A DNA stretch of 64,000 nt from Bog-756 sp963776225 (lineage in GTDB: Bacteria > Actinomycetota > Acidimicrobiia > Acidimicrobiales > RAAP-2). The notes beneath the pieces are model-generated. The model worked only from the letters and a program-made list of their open reading frames with translations. It had not been told where the DNA came from and made no database searches. Shown here piece after piece: positions 34,426 through 43,552 of this stretch; the first letter of the stretch is position 1, and each line of letters starts with the position of its first letter. The DNA is taken from positions 310,001-374,000 of the forward strand of contig CAVZLL010000003.1 of the NCBI GenBank assembly GCA_963776225.1, in the 5' to 3' direction. Position numbers and translations under genes: made by a program.

Positions 34426-35265
34426 GTGGCACCGGGGGAGGGTCCCGGGCGAGGAGCCGCGGTGCCGCATCCGCAGGCTCCCGACCCGGTGCTGGTCGCC
34501 GCCTCGGCGATGGTCTTCGTGGCCGACCCCGCCGCTCCAGAGGTGGAGGAGGCCGACCGCCGGCACCTGGTCGACGTGCTCCGCCTTCTCCCGGGCGAGC
34601 TGGTCGTCGCCGCCGACGGGCACGGTCGCTGGGCACCGTGCCGGCTGGCCGACCCGAAGGGCCCGAAGGGCCAGGAGGGCCCGAAGGGCCCGAAGGGTCC
34701 GCGGGGAACCGGTGGGACGCGCGCCGCTGTGCCGACCGCCCTCCTGATCGCGGACGGCCCCGTCGTCGAGGCCCCGCTCGCCCACCCGGTGGTCACCGTG
34801 GCCTTCGCCCCGACCAAAGGGGACCGTCCGGAATGGGTGGTCCAGAAGCTCACCGAGCTCGGGGTCGACCGGATCGTGCCGCTCCGGACCGCCCGCTCGG
34901 TGGTGCGCTGGGAGGGGGAGCGGGGACAACGGGCGCTCGAGCGGCTGCGGCGGGTCGGTCGGGAGGCGGCCGCCCAGTGCAGACGACCCCGGCTCCCCGA
35001 GATCACGGCGGTCTCCCGCCTCGAGGACCTGGCCGCCCTCTGCGGAGCCCAGCCGGTGCTCGCAGACCACGGCGGCGCCCCTCCGACCCTCGGGCATCCG
35101 GTGGTGGCGGTGGGTCCGGAGGGAGGCTGGGACGACGCCGAGCGGGAGGTCTGCGGAGGGTCTCTCGGCCTCGGTCCCACCGTGCTCCGGGCCGAGACGG
35201 CGGCGGTCGTCGCTGGCGCCGTCCTCTGCGGTCTGCGCAGCGGTTTGGTGCTCCCGGTTGCGTGA
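34426..35265 (+). CDS. rsmE: 16S rRNA m3U1498 methyltransferase RsmE
   Basis: The product is 279 residues from GTG 34426, two bases after dnaJ. The N-terminal PUA-like domain ends at HGRWAPCRLA. An unusual stretch of Gly-Pro-Lys repeats follows (KGPKGQEGPKGPKGPRGTGG). The SPOUT methyltransferase domain has TKGDRPEWVVQKLTELGVDR, RRVGREAAAQCRRPRLPEI, VAVGPEGGWDDAEREV and LGPTVLRAETAAV, the knotted SAM site. It methylates U1498 in the decoding region of 16S rRNA. The GPK insert is not typical of the family. Confidence 0.93.
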   Translation: MAPGEGPGRGAAVPHPQAPDPVLVAASAMVFVADPAAPEVEEADRRHLVDVLRLLPGELVVAADGHGRWAPCRLADPKGPKGQEGPKGPKGPRGTGGTRAAVPTALLIADGPVVEAPLAHPVVTVAFAPTKGDRPEWVVQKLTELGVDRIVPLRTARSVVRWEGERGQRALERLRRVGREAAAQCRRPRLPEITAVSRLEDLAALCGAQPVLADHGGAPPTLGHPVVAVGPEGGWDDAEREVCGGSLGLGPTVLRAETAAVVAGAVLCGLRSGLVLPVA

Positions 35266-35377
35266 CCACGCTCCGTGAGGGAGACTGGCGGAACGGGTGA
35301 CGCAGTTCAGACCCTTGCGTAACCACACTCCGTGAGGAAAACTACTCAGAGGGGCAGGAAGCACTCAGAGGGGCAGG
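35258..35377 (+). repeat. Nested direct repeats after rsmE
   Basis: TTGCGTGACCACGCTCCGTG at 35258 recurs as TTGCGTAACCACACTCCGTG at 35315 (period 57). Similarity continues through GAGG(G/A)A(G/A)ACT. Next ACTCAGAGGGGCAGG occurs at 35344 and 35363 (period 19). The first repeat includes the rsmE stop. The remaining gap to the BldD-like gene shows no other gene. Confidence 0.8.
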
Positions 35378-35497
35378 GCCACCCGCTGGTCGACCGTGTC
35401 GATCCGTCCCCGCCCTACGACGTAGTCGGCTGTGCGCCGGGAGGCGTGCGACGGGACCGGAACCGGGGGTCATCGGTGGTGAGCGGAGGACGTGGAC

Positions 35498-36088
35498 ATG
35501 TCGGTCATTGACAAGCCAACCGCGGTGCTGGACGACGACGAACAGGAGGAGGCGGCGAGGATCGCCTACGCCCGGGCGGTCGGGTCGCGGCTGCGGGCCA
35601 TGCGCAAGCAGATGCGCCTCTCCCTCCAGGCGGTCGAGGCCATGTCCGAGCAGGAGTTCAAGGCGTCGGTGCTCGGCGCATACGAGCGCGGGGAGCGGGC
35701 CATCTCGGTGCCCCGGCTCCAGCGCCTGGCCAAGCTCTACGACGTGCCGGTGGACCAGCTGCTCCCCCCCGACGAGGGCGCCAACCGCTGGGGCACCAAC
35801 CTCGGGGGCGAAGAGGCCGCACCGCTGACCGCCCGCCGGGCCATCCAGGCCGGCGCCGGGGCCGACAAGGTGGCGATCGACCTGACCAAGCTCCACACCG
35901 TGAGCGGTCCCGAGCGCGACCTGCTGCGGCGCTTCTTGAGCATGATCCAGGTGCACCGGCAGGACTTCAACGGCCGGATGATCACCATCCGATCCGAGGA
36001 CGTGAGAGCCATCGCCTGCCTGTTCGGGGTCACCCCGGACAGCATGGGTGCCCGTCTGGACGAGCTCGGGCTGCTCGTCGACGTCTGA
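35498..36088 (+). CDS. BldD-like transcriptional regulator
   Basis: The product is 196 residues. I prefer ATG 35498 because GGAGG lies 7-8 nt upstream; GTG 35492 is in frame. The XRE-type HTH includes RLRAMRKQMRLSLQAVEAMS and YERGERAISVPRLQRLAKLY. The C-terminal domain carries HRQDFNGRMITIRSED, which fits the R-x-D-x8-R-x-x-D signature through which Streptomyces BldD binds cyclic-di-GMP. The protein could therefore be a c-di-GMP-controlled developmental or global regulator. A linker of about 45 residues (GANRWGTNLGGEEAAPL) is longer than in BldD. Confidence 0.85.
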   Translation: MSVIDKPTAVLDDDEQEEAARIAYARAVGSRLRAMRKQMRLSLQAVEAMSEQEFKASVLGAYERGERAISVPRLQRLAKLYDVPVDQLLPPDEGANRWGTNLGGEEAAPLTARRAIQAGAGADKVAIDLTKLHTVSGPERDLLRRFLSMIQVHRQDFNGRMITIRSEDVRAIACLFGVTPDSMGARLDELGLLVDV

Positions 36089-36125
36089 TGCGGCAAGGCA
36101 CGCCTGCCTGCCAGGGGTTGCCCCG

Positions 36126-36392
36126 TTGAGCGAGCCCATCGTCTGGCTGAGCACCAAGGAGGCGGCCCAGCGCCTCGGGGTGACCCTCCGCAGCCTCTAC
36201 CGCTTCATCGACGAGGGCGATCTCGCCGCCTACCGGTTCGGCCGGGTCATCCGCCTGCAGGAGCACGACGTGGAGCGCTTCATCGAGGCGAGCCGGATCG
36301 TCCCGGGCAGCCTCGAGCACCTCTACCCCGAGGTCAAGAGCGCGGTCCGCACCGCGGGGGACGGGAACGGCGCACCGGTCGGGGCGGAGTGA
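36126..36392 (+). CDS. Excisionase/MerR-like helix-turn-helix protein
   Basis: The product is 88 residues from TTG 36126 (LSEPIVWLSTKEAAQRLG), with AGGGG about 8 nt upstream. The winged HTH reads VWLSTKEAAQRLGVTLRSLY and YRFGRVIRLQEHDVERFIE, the pattern of the excisionase/BldC-type family. The C-terminal tail is short and Gly/Ala-rich. It is a small DNA-binding protein, target unknown. It lies 37 bases downstream of the BldD-like gene and overlaps the HIT gene by four bases. Confidence 0.82.
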   Translation: MSEPIVWLSTKEAAQRLGVTLRSLYRFIDEGDLAAYRFGRVIRLQEHDVERFIEASRIVPGSLEHLYPEVKSAVRTAGDGNGAPVGAE

Positions 36393-36751
36393 CGGCCCCT
36401 GTGGCCGACTGTCTCTTCTGCAACATCGTTGCAGGGGAGGTACCGGCCGACATCGTGTGGCGCGACGAACGGGTGGTCGCTTTCCGGGACATCCACCCGC
36501 AGGCGCCCGTCCACGTGCTGCTCGTGCCCACCCGCCACATCGTCAACGCCGGGACCGTGGGTCCCGCGGACGCCGACGACGTACTCGCCGTGCTGCTGGC
36601 TGCCCGCGCGGTCGCGGACGCCGAGGGGATCGGCGGCGAGGACCGAGGCTTCCGGTTGGTGTTCAACGTCGGTCCCGATGCGCTCAATTCGGTGCCGCAC
36701 CTGCACGCCCACCTCCTCGGGGGGAGGTCGTTCGACTGGCCACCCGGCTGA
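36389..36751 (+). CDS. HIT-family nucleotide hydrolase
   Basis: The product is 120 residues from GTG 36389, overlapping the previous stop (GTGA). DCLFCNIVAGEVPADIVW is the standard opening with two Cys. HPQAPVHVLLVPTRHI and the histidine triad VPHLHAHLLGGR are complete, so hydrolysis of AMP-lysyl or similar nucleotide conjugates (HINT-type) is expected. Normal length. The phoH gene follows after about 50 bases, with TAGGGT as a possible -10 box in the gap. Confidence 0.92.
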   Translation: MTAPVADCLFCNIVAGEVPADIVWRDERVVAFRDIHPQAPVHVLLVPTRHIVNAGTVGPADADDVLAVLLAARAVADAEGIGGEDRGFRLVFNVGPDALNSVPHLHAHLLGGRSFDWPPG

Positions 36752-36799
36752 GCAGTCGGTCGCGCCCGGGCCGCTGGTAGGGTCATCGGCAGAGCGCAC

Positions 36800-37765
36800 G
36801 TGGCAGGCACCCCGGTCAAGATCCTCGTTCCCGGCAACCACCTCATGGCCGGACTCCTCGGCCAGCGGGACGAGTTGCTCCGCCTCATCGAGCGGACCTT
36901 CGACGACGTCCGGATCGCCGTGCGTGGGAACGAGATCTCCATCGAGGGCGAGGGCGCCGAGCGGGTGGCCGCCCTCTTCGAGGAGCTGATCATCCTCCTC
37001 GAGTCCGGACAGGGCCTCGACGCGGTGCAGGTCTCACGGACCATCGACATGCTCCATGACGACCTGCGGCCCTCCGAGGTCCTCACCTCCGAGCTGCTGC
37101 GCTCGTCGCGTGGGCGGGCGGTGCGCCCGAAGACCGGCGGACAGAAGGCCTATGCGGACGCGATCACCCGGAACATCGTCACCTTCGGGATCGGGCCGGC
37201 GGGCACCGGGAAGTCCTACCTGGCCGTGGCCCTGGCGGTCCAGGCGCTGCAGGCCCGCCAGGTGAGCAGGATCATCCTCACCCGGCCCGCCGTCGAGGCG
37301 GGCGAACGGCTGGGGTTCCTTCCCGGCGACATGATGGCAAAGGTCGATCCCTACCTGCGACCGCTCTACGACGCCCTGCACGACCTCCTCGACCCCGAGG
37401 GCGCACAGCGCCTCATCGACAAGGGGGCGGTCGAGGTGGCACCCCTGGCGTTCATGCGGGGCCGCACCCTCAACGACTCGTTCATCATCCTCGACGAGGC
37501 CCAGAACACCAGCCCGGAGCAGATGAAGATGTTCCTCACCCGGATCGGGTTCGGCTCCAAGGCGGTGGTCACCGGCGACATCACCCAGATCGACGTGCCC
37601 GGGGGGCGCTCCGGTCTGGTCGGTCTCGAGCGGGTGCTGGCCGGCATTCCCGACCTCGCCTTCGTCCACCTCGGGGCGCGTGACGTCGTCCGTCACCGGA
37701 TCGTGGCGGACATCGTCTCCGCCTACGAGCGCCGTGCGGACGGGCGGGGGTCGGATGACGGTTGA
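36800..37765 (+). CDS. phoH: PhoH-like ATPase
   Basis: The product is 321 residues from GTG 36800. An N-terminal KH-like region (VRIAVRGNEISIEGEG) precedes the ATPase core. Walker A is GPAGTGKSYLA near residue 134, Walker B is FIILDEAQNTSPEQMKMFLT, and VTGDITQIDVP follows. This is the PhoH type usually paired with ybeY, thought to help RNA processing or ribosome maturation. The stop overlaps ybeY by 11 bases (ATGACGGTTGA). Confidence 0.95.
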   Translation: MAGTPVKILVPGNHLMAGLLGQRDELLRLIERTFDDVRIAVRGNEISIEGEGAERVAALFEELIILLESGQGLDAVQVSRTIDMLHDDLRPSEVLTSELLRSSRGRAVRPKTGGQKAYADAITRNIVTFGIGPAGTGKSYLAVALAVQALQARQVSRIILTRPAVEAGERLGFLPGDMMAKVDPYLRPLYDALHDLLDPEGAQRLIDKGAVEVAPLAFMRGRTLNDSFIILDEAQNTSPEQMKMFLTRIGFGSKAVVTGDITQIDVPGGRSGLVGLERVLAGIPDLAFVHLGARDVVRHRIVADIVSAYERRADGRGSDDG

Positions 37766-38286
37766 CATCTACGCCGCCGACGAACAGGTCGATCACCCGG
37801 TCAACGTGGAGCGCTGGGCCACGCTCGCCCGCTCGGTGCTGGCGGCCGAAGGGGTGACCGCGGACACCGAGGTGTCGCTGCTGTTCGTCGATCCGGACGC
37901 CGTCGCCGCCCTCAACGAGCGGTTCCTGGGCAACGAGGGGCCCACCGATGTGCTCTCGTTCCCCATCGAGGACGAGATCGATCGCAGCGGGCGGTCGCCC
38001 GACGAAGGCGGCACCGGCCCGGCGTCGATCGAGGCCGACAGCGGGCGCCGGTTGCTCCTCGGCGACGTGGTGATCTGCCCGGCGGTCGCCGCCGTCAATG
38101 CGGTCGACCACGGGGTCACCTTCGACGACGAGATCGCCCTGCTCGTCGTCCACGGCATCCTCCACCTGCTCGGCATGGACCACGACTGCGGACGAGGACG
38201 CCGAGCGGATGGAGCGGCGCGAGCAGCAACTGCTCGACCGGTTCCACCGGGTTCCCGCCGCTCATCGATCCCGCCCGCTGAGCTGA
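37755..38286 (+). CDS. ybeY: Endoribonuclease YbeY, apparent frameshift
   Basis: The start ATG 37755 lies inside the end of phoH. The N-terminal part and the zinc-binding motif VHGILHLLGMDHD (H-x3-H-x5-H) are in one frame. After about 38190 the expected ending ADEDAERMERREQQLLDRF is found only in another frame, ending at TGA 38286. One base is probably missing. YbeY processes the 3' end of 16S rRNA and takes part in ribosome quality control. Because the gene is important and everything else is normal, an indel error is more probable than true loss. Confidence 0.88.
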
Positions 38287-38315
38287 CCACGAGATGATCA
38301 GCCGCCTCGTTCACC

Positions 38316-39584
38316 GTGGAGGACCTGATCCTGGTCATCGTGGTGCTGGTGCTGCTGGTCGCCTCCGCCCTGCTGGCCCTGGCCGAGACCAGTCTGGTCC
38401 GGACGACCCGGGCGAAGGCCTTGAGCCTGGCCGACGACGGGGCGACGGGGCGCCAAGGTCCTGGTCCGCCTCACCGAGAACCCCCAGGGGTTCCTCAACC
38501 CGGTGCTCCTGCTCGTGCTCATCTGCCAGCTCGTGGTGGCCACCCTGGTCGGCGTCCTGGCCGTGCGGTGGTTCGGGGCCTGGGGGGTGGCCGCGGCGAC
38601 CGTCTTCGAGGTCGTGGTCATCTTCGTCTTCGCCGAGGCCGTCCCCAAGAACTGGGCCGTCAACCACACCGAGCGGGCCGCGCTGCTCAGTGCCCCGATC
38701 GTCTCGTCGGTCATCCGCTTCTGGCCGGTCCGGATGATCTCGAGCGGCCTGATCGGCCTGGCCAACCTGTTCATCGGCGACCAGAGCCGGGTACCTCGGT
38801 TCCGACGTCACCGAGTCCGAGCTGCTCGCCATGGCCGACGTCGCCGTCGAGGGCGACGTCATCGAGACCGAGGAGCGGGCGCTCATCCATTCGATCATCG
38901 AGTTCGGCGACACCGTGGTGCGCGAGGTGATGGTGCCCCGCACCGACATGGTCGCCATCGCGACCGACGAGACGGTCGAGGCCGCGCTCGAGCGCGCGCT
39001 CGACGCGGGCTTCAGCCGGCTGCCCGCGGTCGAGCAGCAGATCGACGACGTCGCCGGGGTCGCCCACATCAGGGACATGGTCCTCGCGGTGCGGGCGGGG
39101 CAGGGGGGCGAGCCGGTCGGCCGCCACCTCCGGGCAGCCCACTTCGTGCCGGAGACCAAACGGGTCTCCGCGCTGATGCGGGAGATGCAGGCCGAGAAGT
39201 TCCACCTGGCGGTGGTCGTCAACGAGTACGGCGGGACGGCGGGGCTGGTCACCCTCGAGGATCTCATCGAGGAGCTGGTTGGGGAGATCGTCGACGAGTT
39301 CGACGTCGAGGAGACCCCGGTCGAGCACCTGGCCTCCGGCGAGTTGCGGGTGAGCGCCCGGTTGGGGGTCGACGAGATCAACGACCTCATCGACGCGAGC
39401 CTGCCCACCGGCGCGTGGGACACGGTCGGCGGTCTGGTCTTCGACCTGCTCGGACACGTGCCGGTCGCGGGCGAGTCGGTCACCGCCGACGGCCTCCGCC
39501 TGGTGGTCGACCGGGTCGAACGGACGGCGGATCGAGCGGGTGCGCATCGTGCCGGTGGCGGGAGCGCCCGCCGAGGGCGGGTGA
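38316..39584 (+). CDS. CBS-domain membrane protein (CorC/HlyC type), three apparent frameshifts
   Basis: From GTG 38316 the protein has a DUF21/CNNM membrane domain (LILVIVVLVLLVASALLALA; VLLLVLICQLVVATLVGVLA; VFEVVVIFVFAEAVPKNW). Then come two CBS repeats (VREVMVPRTDMVAIATDETV; FHLAVVVNEYGGTAGLVTLE) and a transporter-associated domain (LGVDEINDLIDASLPTG). It must change frame near 38450, 38800 and 39520. The last segment (RRIERVRIVPVAGAPAEGG) ends at TGA 39584, overlapping the era start. Such proteins are linked to Mg/Co efflux. The apparent fusion to Era is an effect of the last frameshift. Confidence 0.85.
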
Positions 39585-40546
39585 CTCCTCCCCGTCCCTT
39601 CCGCTCGGGGTTCGTCGCCGTGGTGGGCCGTCCCAACGTCGGAAAGTCCACGCTGGTCAACACCATGGTCGGCAGCAAGGTGACCATCACCTCGCCCAGG
39701 CCCAACACCACCCGCTCCCAGGTGCGCGGGGTGCTCACGCGCCCCGACGCCCAGGTGGTCTTCGTCGACACGCCGGGGCTCCACAAACCCCGGACCGTGC
39801 TCGGCGAGCGGATGAACGAATCGGCGACCTCGTCGTTGGACGACGTCGACGTAGTGATCGCCCTGGTCGAGGCCACCGGCGCGGTCGGTCCCGGAGACCG
39901 CATGGTGCTGGCCCGGTCCGCCCGCCGGGTGAAGGCGATGGCCCGCGCCGTCCGCCCGGCAGGTGCGGATCCGTCGGGACCCGCTCCCGCCGGGGGACCG
40001 GCGCTGCTGGTGGTGGTCAACAAGACCGACCGGGTCGGGGGCGACGCGATCCTCACCCACCTGAGCGAGGTGGCAGCGGTCGTCGACACGCTCGACGCCG
40101 AGGACGGCGGGCCGCCCACGCCCGCCGAGTTCTTCCCGCTCTCCGCGTCGACCGGCGAGGGGGTGCCTTCCCTGGTCGAGGCTGTCGTCTCCCGGATGCC
40201 GGAAGGACCCCGGTACTACCCGGAGGGCATGGTCACCGACGTGGCCGAGGCGTTCTGGGTGGCCGACCTGGTCCGCGAGGAGCTGCTGCGGCGGGTGGCC
40301 GACGAGCTCCCCCACAGCATCGCCTGCCGGGTGACCGAATGGGAGTGGCCGCGGGTCCGCTGCGAGATCCTGGTCGAGCGCGACTCGCAGAAGGGCATCG
40401 TCATCGGACGTGGTGGGGCCGTCCTGAAGGAGGTCGGCACCGCCGTGCGCCGCCAGATGCCGGAAGGTGCCTACCTCGAGCTCTTCGTCAGGGTCGAGAA
40501 GCGGTGGCAGCAGCGCGAGGACGCACTCGACAAGCTCGGTCTCTGA
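39581..40546 (+). CDS. era: GTPase Era
   Basis: The product is 321 residues from GTG 39581, overlapping the corC-like stop (GTGA). GTPase motifs are G1 GRPNVGKSTLVNTMVG, G2 region PRPNTTRSQVRGV, G3 VDTPGLHKPR and G4 VVNKTDRV. The C-terminal KH domain has LVERDSQKGIVIGRGGAVLK (GxxG as GRGG). There is an insert of about 20 residues before G4 (VRPAGADPSGPAPAG). Era binds the 3' end of 16S rRNA and couples 30S assembly to growth. Position after phoH-ybeY-corC is conserved. Confidence 0.96.
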   Translation: MTPPRPFRSGFVAVVGRPNVGKSTLVNTMVGSKVTITSPRPNTTRSQVRGVLTRPDAQVVFVDTPGLHKPRTVLGERMNESATSSLDDVDVVIALVEATGAVGPGDRMVLARSARRVKAMARAVRPAGADPSGPAPAGGPALLVVVNKTDRVGGDAILTHLSEVAAVVDTLDAEDGGPPTPAEFFPLSASTGEGVPSLVEAVVSRMPEGPRYYPEGMVTDVAEAFWVADLVREELLRRVADELPHSIACRVTEWEWPRVRCEILVERDSQKGIVIGRGGAVLKEVGTAVRRQMPEGAYLELFVRVEKRWQQREDALDKLGL

Positions 40547-40552
40547 GCCCGG

Positions 40553-42600
40553 TCAGGTGCCGGTGGTCACTGCCCGCAGGAAGTCCACCACCTCGGTCCG
40601 ATCGACCGTGCGGCGCATCGGAGGGACCCGGGTGAGCAGCTCCCGTCGGTAACGGGCGGTGGCGAGCCGGCTGTCCAGCACGGCGACCACGCCGCGGTCG
40701 CTGGCCGTGCGGATGAGCCGGCCGGCGCCCTGGGCGAGGAGCGTCCCGGCCCGGGGTAGGTCGACGGTGGAGAACGCGCTCGGGCCCGCCCGTTCGCGCC
40801 GGCGCCTCGAGGACCGGGTCGTCGGGTCGGGGGAACGGGATCCGGTCGATCGTGACCAGGCTCAAGGTCCGCCCGGCCACGTCGACCCCCTGCCAGAAGC
40901 CGAGCGTCGCGAAGAGGCAGGCGGCCTCGTCGGTTCGGAACGCCTCGATGAGGGCGGGCTTGGGGAGGTCCGACTGGGTGAGGACGGGGAAGGGGAGCCG
41001 TGCTGCGAGGACCTCGGCAGCGGCGCGCATGGCCCGCCAGCTGGTGAACAGCGCCAGCGTCCGTCCCCCCGCAGCGGTGATCAGCGCCTCGAGCTCGTCG
41101 TGGAGCAACGGCTCGGATTCGGGCCGTCGCCGGTCGGGGAGCGCGCTGGGCGACGTAGAGCAGGGCGTGCCGGCCGTAGTCGAAGGGGCTCCCGACGTCG
41201 AGGAGGTCGGTCCCCTCTGCGGGCATCCCGAGGCGCTCGACGAGCCCGAGGGGCACGGTCGCCGAGGTGAGCACCCCGGTGACCTCTCCCCAGAGTCGCT
41301 CGGCGAGCACCGGGCCGACGTCGATCGGGGACAGCCGGAGACCGGGCTCCCGCCCGCCCTCCTCGACCCACAGCACCTCGTCGTCGGTCGGTGATGCGAG
41401 GCGGGCGAGATCGGAGGCCAGGTGGCCGGCGGCGAGCAGCACCCGGTCGCGGCGGGCCCGGTTCTCGGTCGGCTCCCCGTCGCCGACCTCCCGCCCGGCC
41501 TGGCGGAGGGAGTCGACGAGCCGTCCGACCCGCCCGGCGGCGAGTGCGAGGACCGTGCCGATGTCGGCGCCGGTGTCGGCGTCCCGCGGTCGCGGGATGC
41601 GCTTCCCCGTCCATGGCCGGAGCACCCCGGCGAGTCGGCCGGCGAGATCGGAGACATCGTCCGCCGCACGGCCCGAGTCGGGGTCACCGTCGGCGAGCAG
41701 CGGGCGGGCGACACCGGCCAGCGCGCGGAAGCGCCCGGGACCGACCTCGAGGCCGAGCGAGTCGGTCATCACGTCCTCGACCTCGTGGGCCTCGTCGAAG
41801 ACCACCACCTGGTGCGGGGGGAGGACCGCCCCTCCGCTGGCCAGGTGGGCGCCGTAGAGGTGGGCGTTGACCACCACGACGTCGGCCTCGGCGGCCCGGG
41901 CCCTGGCCTCCTCGGCGAAGCAGTCCCGTCCGGCCGGGCAGCGGAAGGCGCCGGGGCACTCGCGGGCGGTGGTCGAGACCATGGCCCAGGCGCGGAAGTG
42001 GGGCTCGAAGGGGAGCTCGGCACGGTCGCCGGTCGGGGTCTCACCCGCCCAGCGGATCAGCCGCCGCACCTGTTCGGCGACGCTCCCCGGATCGGACAGG
42101 TCTTCGTCGGCGCGCGATCGGAGGAGGTCGTCGGCGTCGGGCGGGTCGGCCGACGCCGACGAGAGGGTGAGCTGCTCGCCGCCGCCTCCGATCTCCGTGA
42201 CCCGCTGGACGCAGAGGTAGTTGCTCCGGCCTTTCAGCACAGCGAACGAGAGGTCGCCCCCGAGCGCCTTGGCCACCTGAGGCAGGTCCTTCGATGCCAG
42301 CTGGTCCTGGAGCGCTTTGGTCGCGGTGGCCACGACCACCCGCTCGCCGGAGAGGGCCGCGGGCACCAGGTAGGCGAGCGACTTGCCCGTGCCGGTTCCG
42401 GCCTGGACGACCAGGTTGCGGCGACGGGAGATCCCTCCGGCGACCGCCCGGGCCATCTGGGCCTGACCGGCCCGCGCCTCGCCACCTCCCGGTAACCCGG
42501 CCGCGACCGCTTCCAGCGTCACGGTCACCTCGTCAGCCACCTCGTCAGCCACCGCGTCGGCCACCGCGTCGGCCACTGCGTCGGTCACCTCGTCGGTCAT
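40553..42600 (-). CDS. DinG/XPD-like DNA helicase, two apparent frameshifts
   Basis: The start is ATG 42600. A repetitive leader (DAVADAVADAVADEVADEV) precedes the helicase. Motif I is VVQAGTGTGKSLAYLVP and motif II is VVVFDEAHEVEDVM. The Fe-S cluster Cys set is present (YLCVQR, then CPGAFRCPAGRDCF). The second RecA domain is in another frame from about 41145 (GRTLALFTSWRAMRAAAEVL; LATLGFWQGVDVAGRTLSLV). The end (GTLLAQGAGRLIR, then a tail ending TTGT) is in a third frame from about 40805. These helicases resolve R-loops and similar structures. Stop is 7 bases from era in tail-to-tail orientation. Confidence 0.85.
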
Positions 42601-42661
42601 TGGCCGACCCTACCGGGTCGCCCGGACGGCCCTGCGCCCGCCTGCGGCACGACGAGTGGGT

Positions 42662-43420
42662 TCAGTGCCACTCGACGGCGAGGCCGAGGGCGACCCCGGC
42701 TCCGACCGTCACGATGCACCACCGCAGCACGGCGGCCGGCAGCCTCCGGCCGAGGTGCCCGCCGATCTGGCCACCGATCCCCGATCCGACCGCGATGAGC
42801 GCGACCACCGACCAGGAGACCGCGGTGGTGAGGACGAACAGCACCGCGGCCACCGCGTTGACGGTGAGGGCGAGGGCGTTCTTGGTGCCGTTGAGTCGTT
42901 GGAGGTCGTCCTCGATGAAGATGGCCAGGAGGGCGATGAGGATGACCCCCTGGGCGGCCCCGAAGTAGCCGCCGTAGATGCCGGTGAGGAAGACGCCAGC
43001 CAGCAGGGCCGATCCGCCGTGCCGGGGACGCTCACCACGAGCGTCCAGCCAGCGGGCGACCCGTGGCTGGACGGCCATCAGAAGGGTCGCCAGCCCGATG
43101 AGCGCGGGGACCGCGGCCTTGAAGACGCCGTGGGGGAGGGCGAGCAGCAGGATCGCCCCGACCGCCCCGCCGGTGACCGAGGCCACGCCGAGCCGGACCA
43201 GCCGGGGGCGCTGGCCGACCAGCTCGCGGCGGTAGGCGACCACCGCGCTCACGCTCCCCGGCACCAGCCCGACCGTGTTGGAGACGTTGGCCAGCACCGG
43301 CGGGTAGCCGAGCGCGAGCAGCGTCGGGAAGGTGATCAGCGAGCCCGAGCCGACGATCACGTTGACCGTGCCGGCGGCCAGTCCGGCCGCGAAGATTGCC
43401 AACGCGGCCTCGGGGGTCAT
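42662..43420 (-). CDS. TSUP-family (TauE/SafE) membrane permease
   Basis: The product is 252 residues with seven to eight membrane helices. Both halves of the inverted duplication are visible: AAGTVNVIVGSGSLITFPTL, and FLTGIYGGYFGAAQGVILIA, the family's hallmark loops. PPVLANVSNTVGLVPGSVS is also typical. TSUP proteins move sulfite, sulfonates or organic acids; the substrate cannot be told from sequence. Single gene, divergent from uppS by 132 bases. Confidence 0.9.
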   Translation of the reverse strand: MTPEAALAIFAAGLAAGTVNVIVGSGSLITFPTLLALGYPPVLANVSNTVGLVPGSVSAVVAYRRELVGQRPRLVRLGVASVTGGAVGAILLLALPHGVFKAAVPALIGLATLLMAVQPRVARWLDARGERPRHGGSALLAGVFLTGIYGGYFGAAQGVILIALLAIFIEDDLQRLNGTKNALALTVNAVAAVLFVLTTAVSWSVVALIAVGSGIGGQIGGHLGRRLPAAVLRWCIVTVGAGVALGLAVEWH

Positions 43421-43540
43421 GGGGAGGGTCTAGCCGCCCCCGTGTCCGGGGCTCAACCACCCTGCGGCGTCCGGGTCGACGAGCGAGAGCGTGGGCGGGC
43501 CGGCAGGGGTCGGCAGGTCCGGGCGGACCGGCCGAGGGGA

Positions 43541-43546
43541 TAGGTT
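43541..43546 (+). promoter_or_regulatory. Leaderless -10 element TAGGTT
   Basis: TAGGTT, then CGCAGG (6 nt), then GTG 43553 of uppS. It is one of the clearest leaderless arrangements in the window. Confidence 0.55.
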
Positions 43547-43552
43547 CGCAGG

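Noticed and set aside
38831..40546. A CorC-Era fusion protein
   Set aside because: The continuous frame arises from a one-base shift near 39520. In the neighbouring frame the CorC domain ends normally at TGA 39584, and Era has its own GTG at 39581 overlapping that stop.
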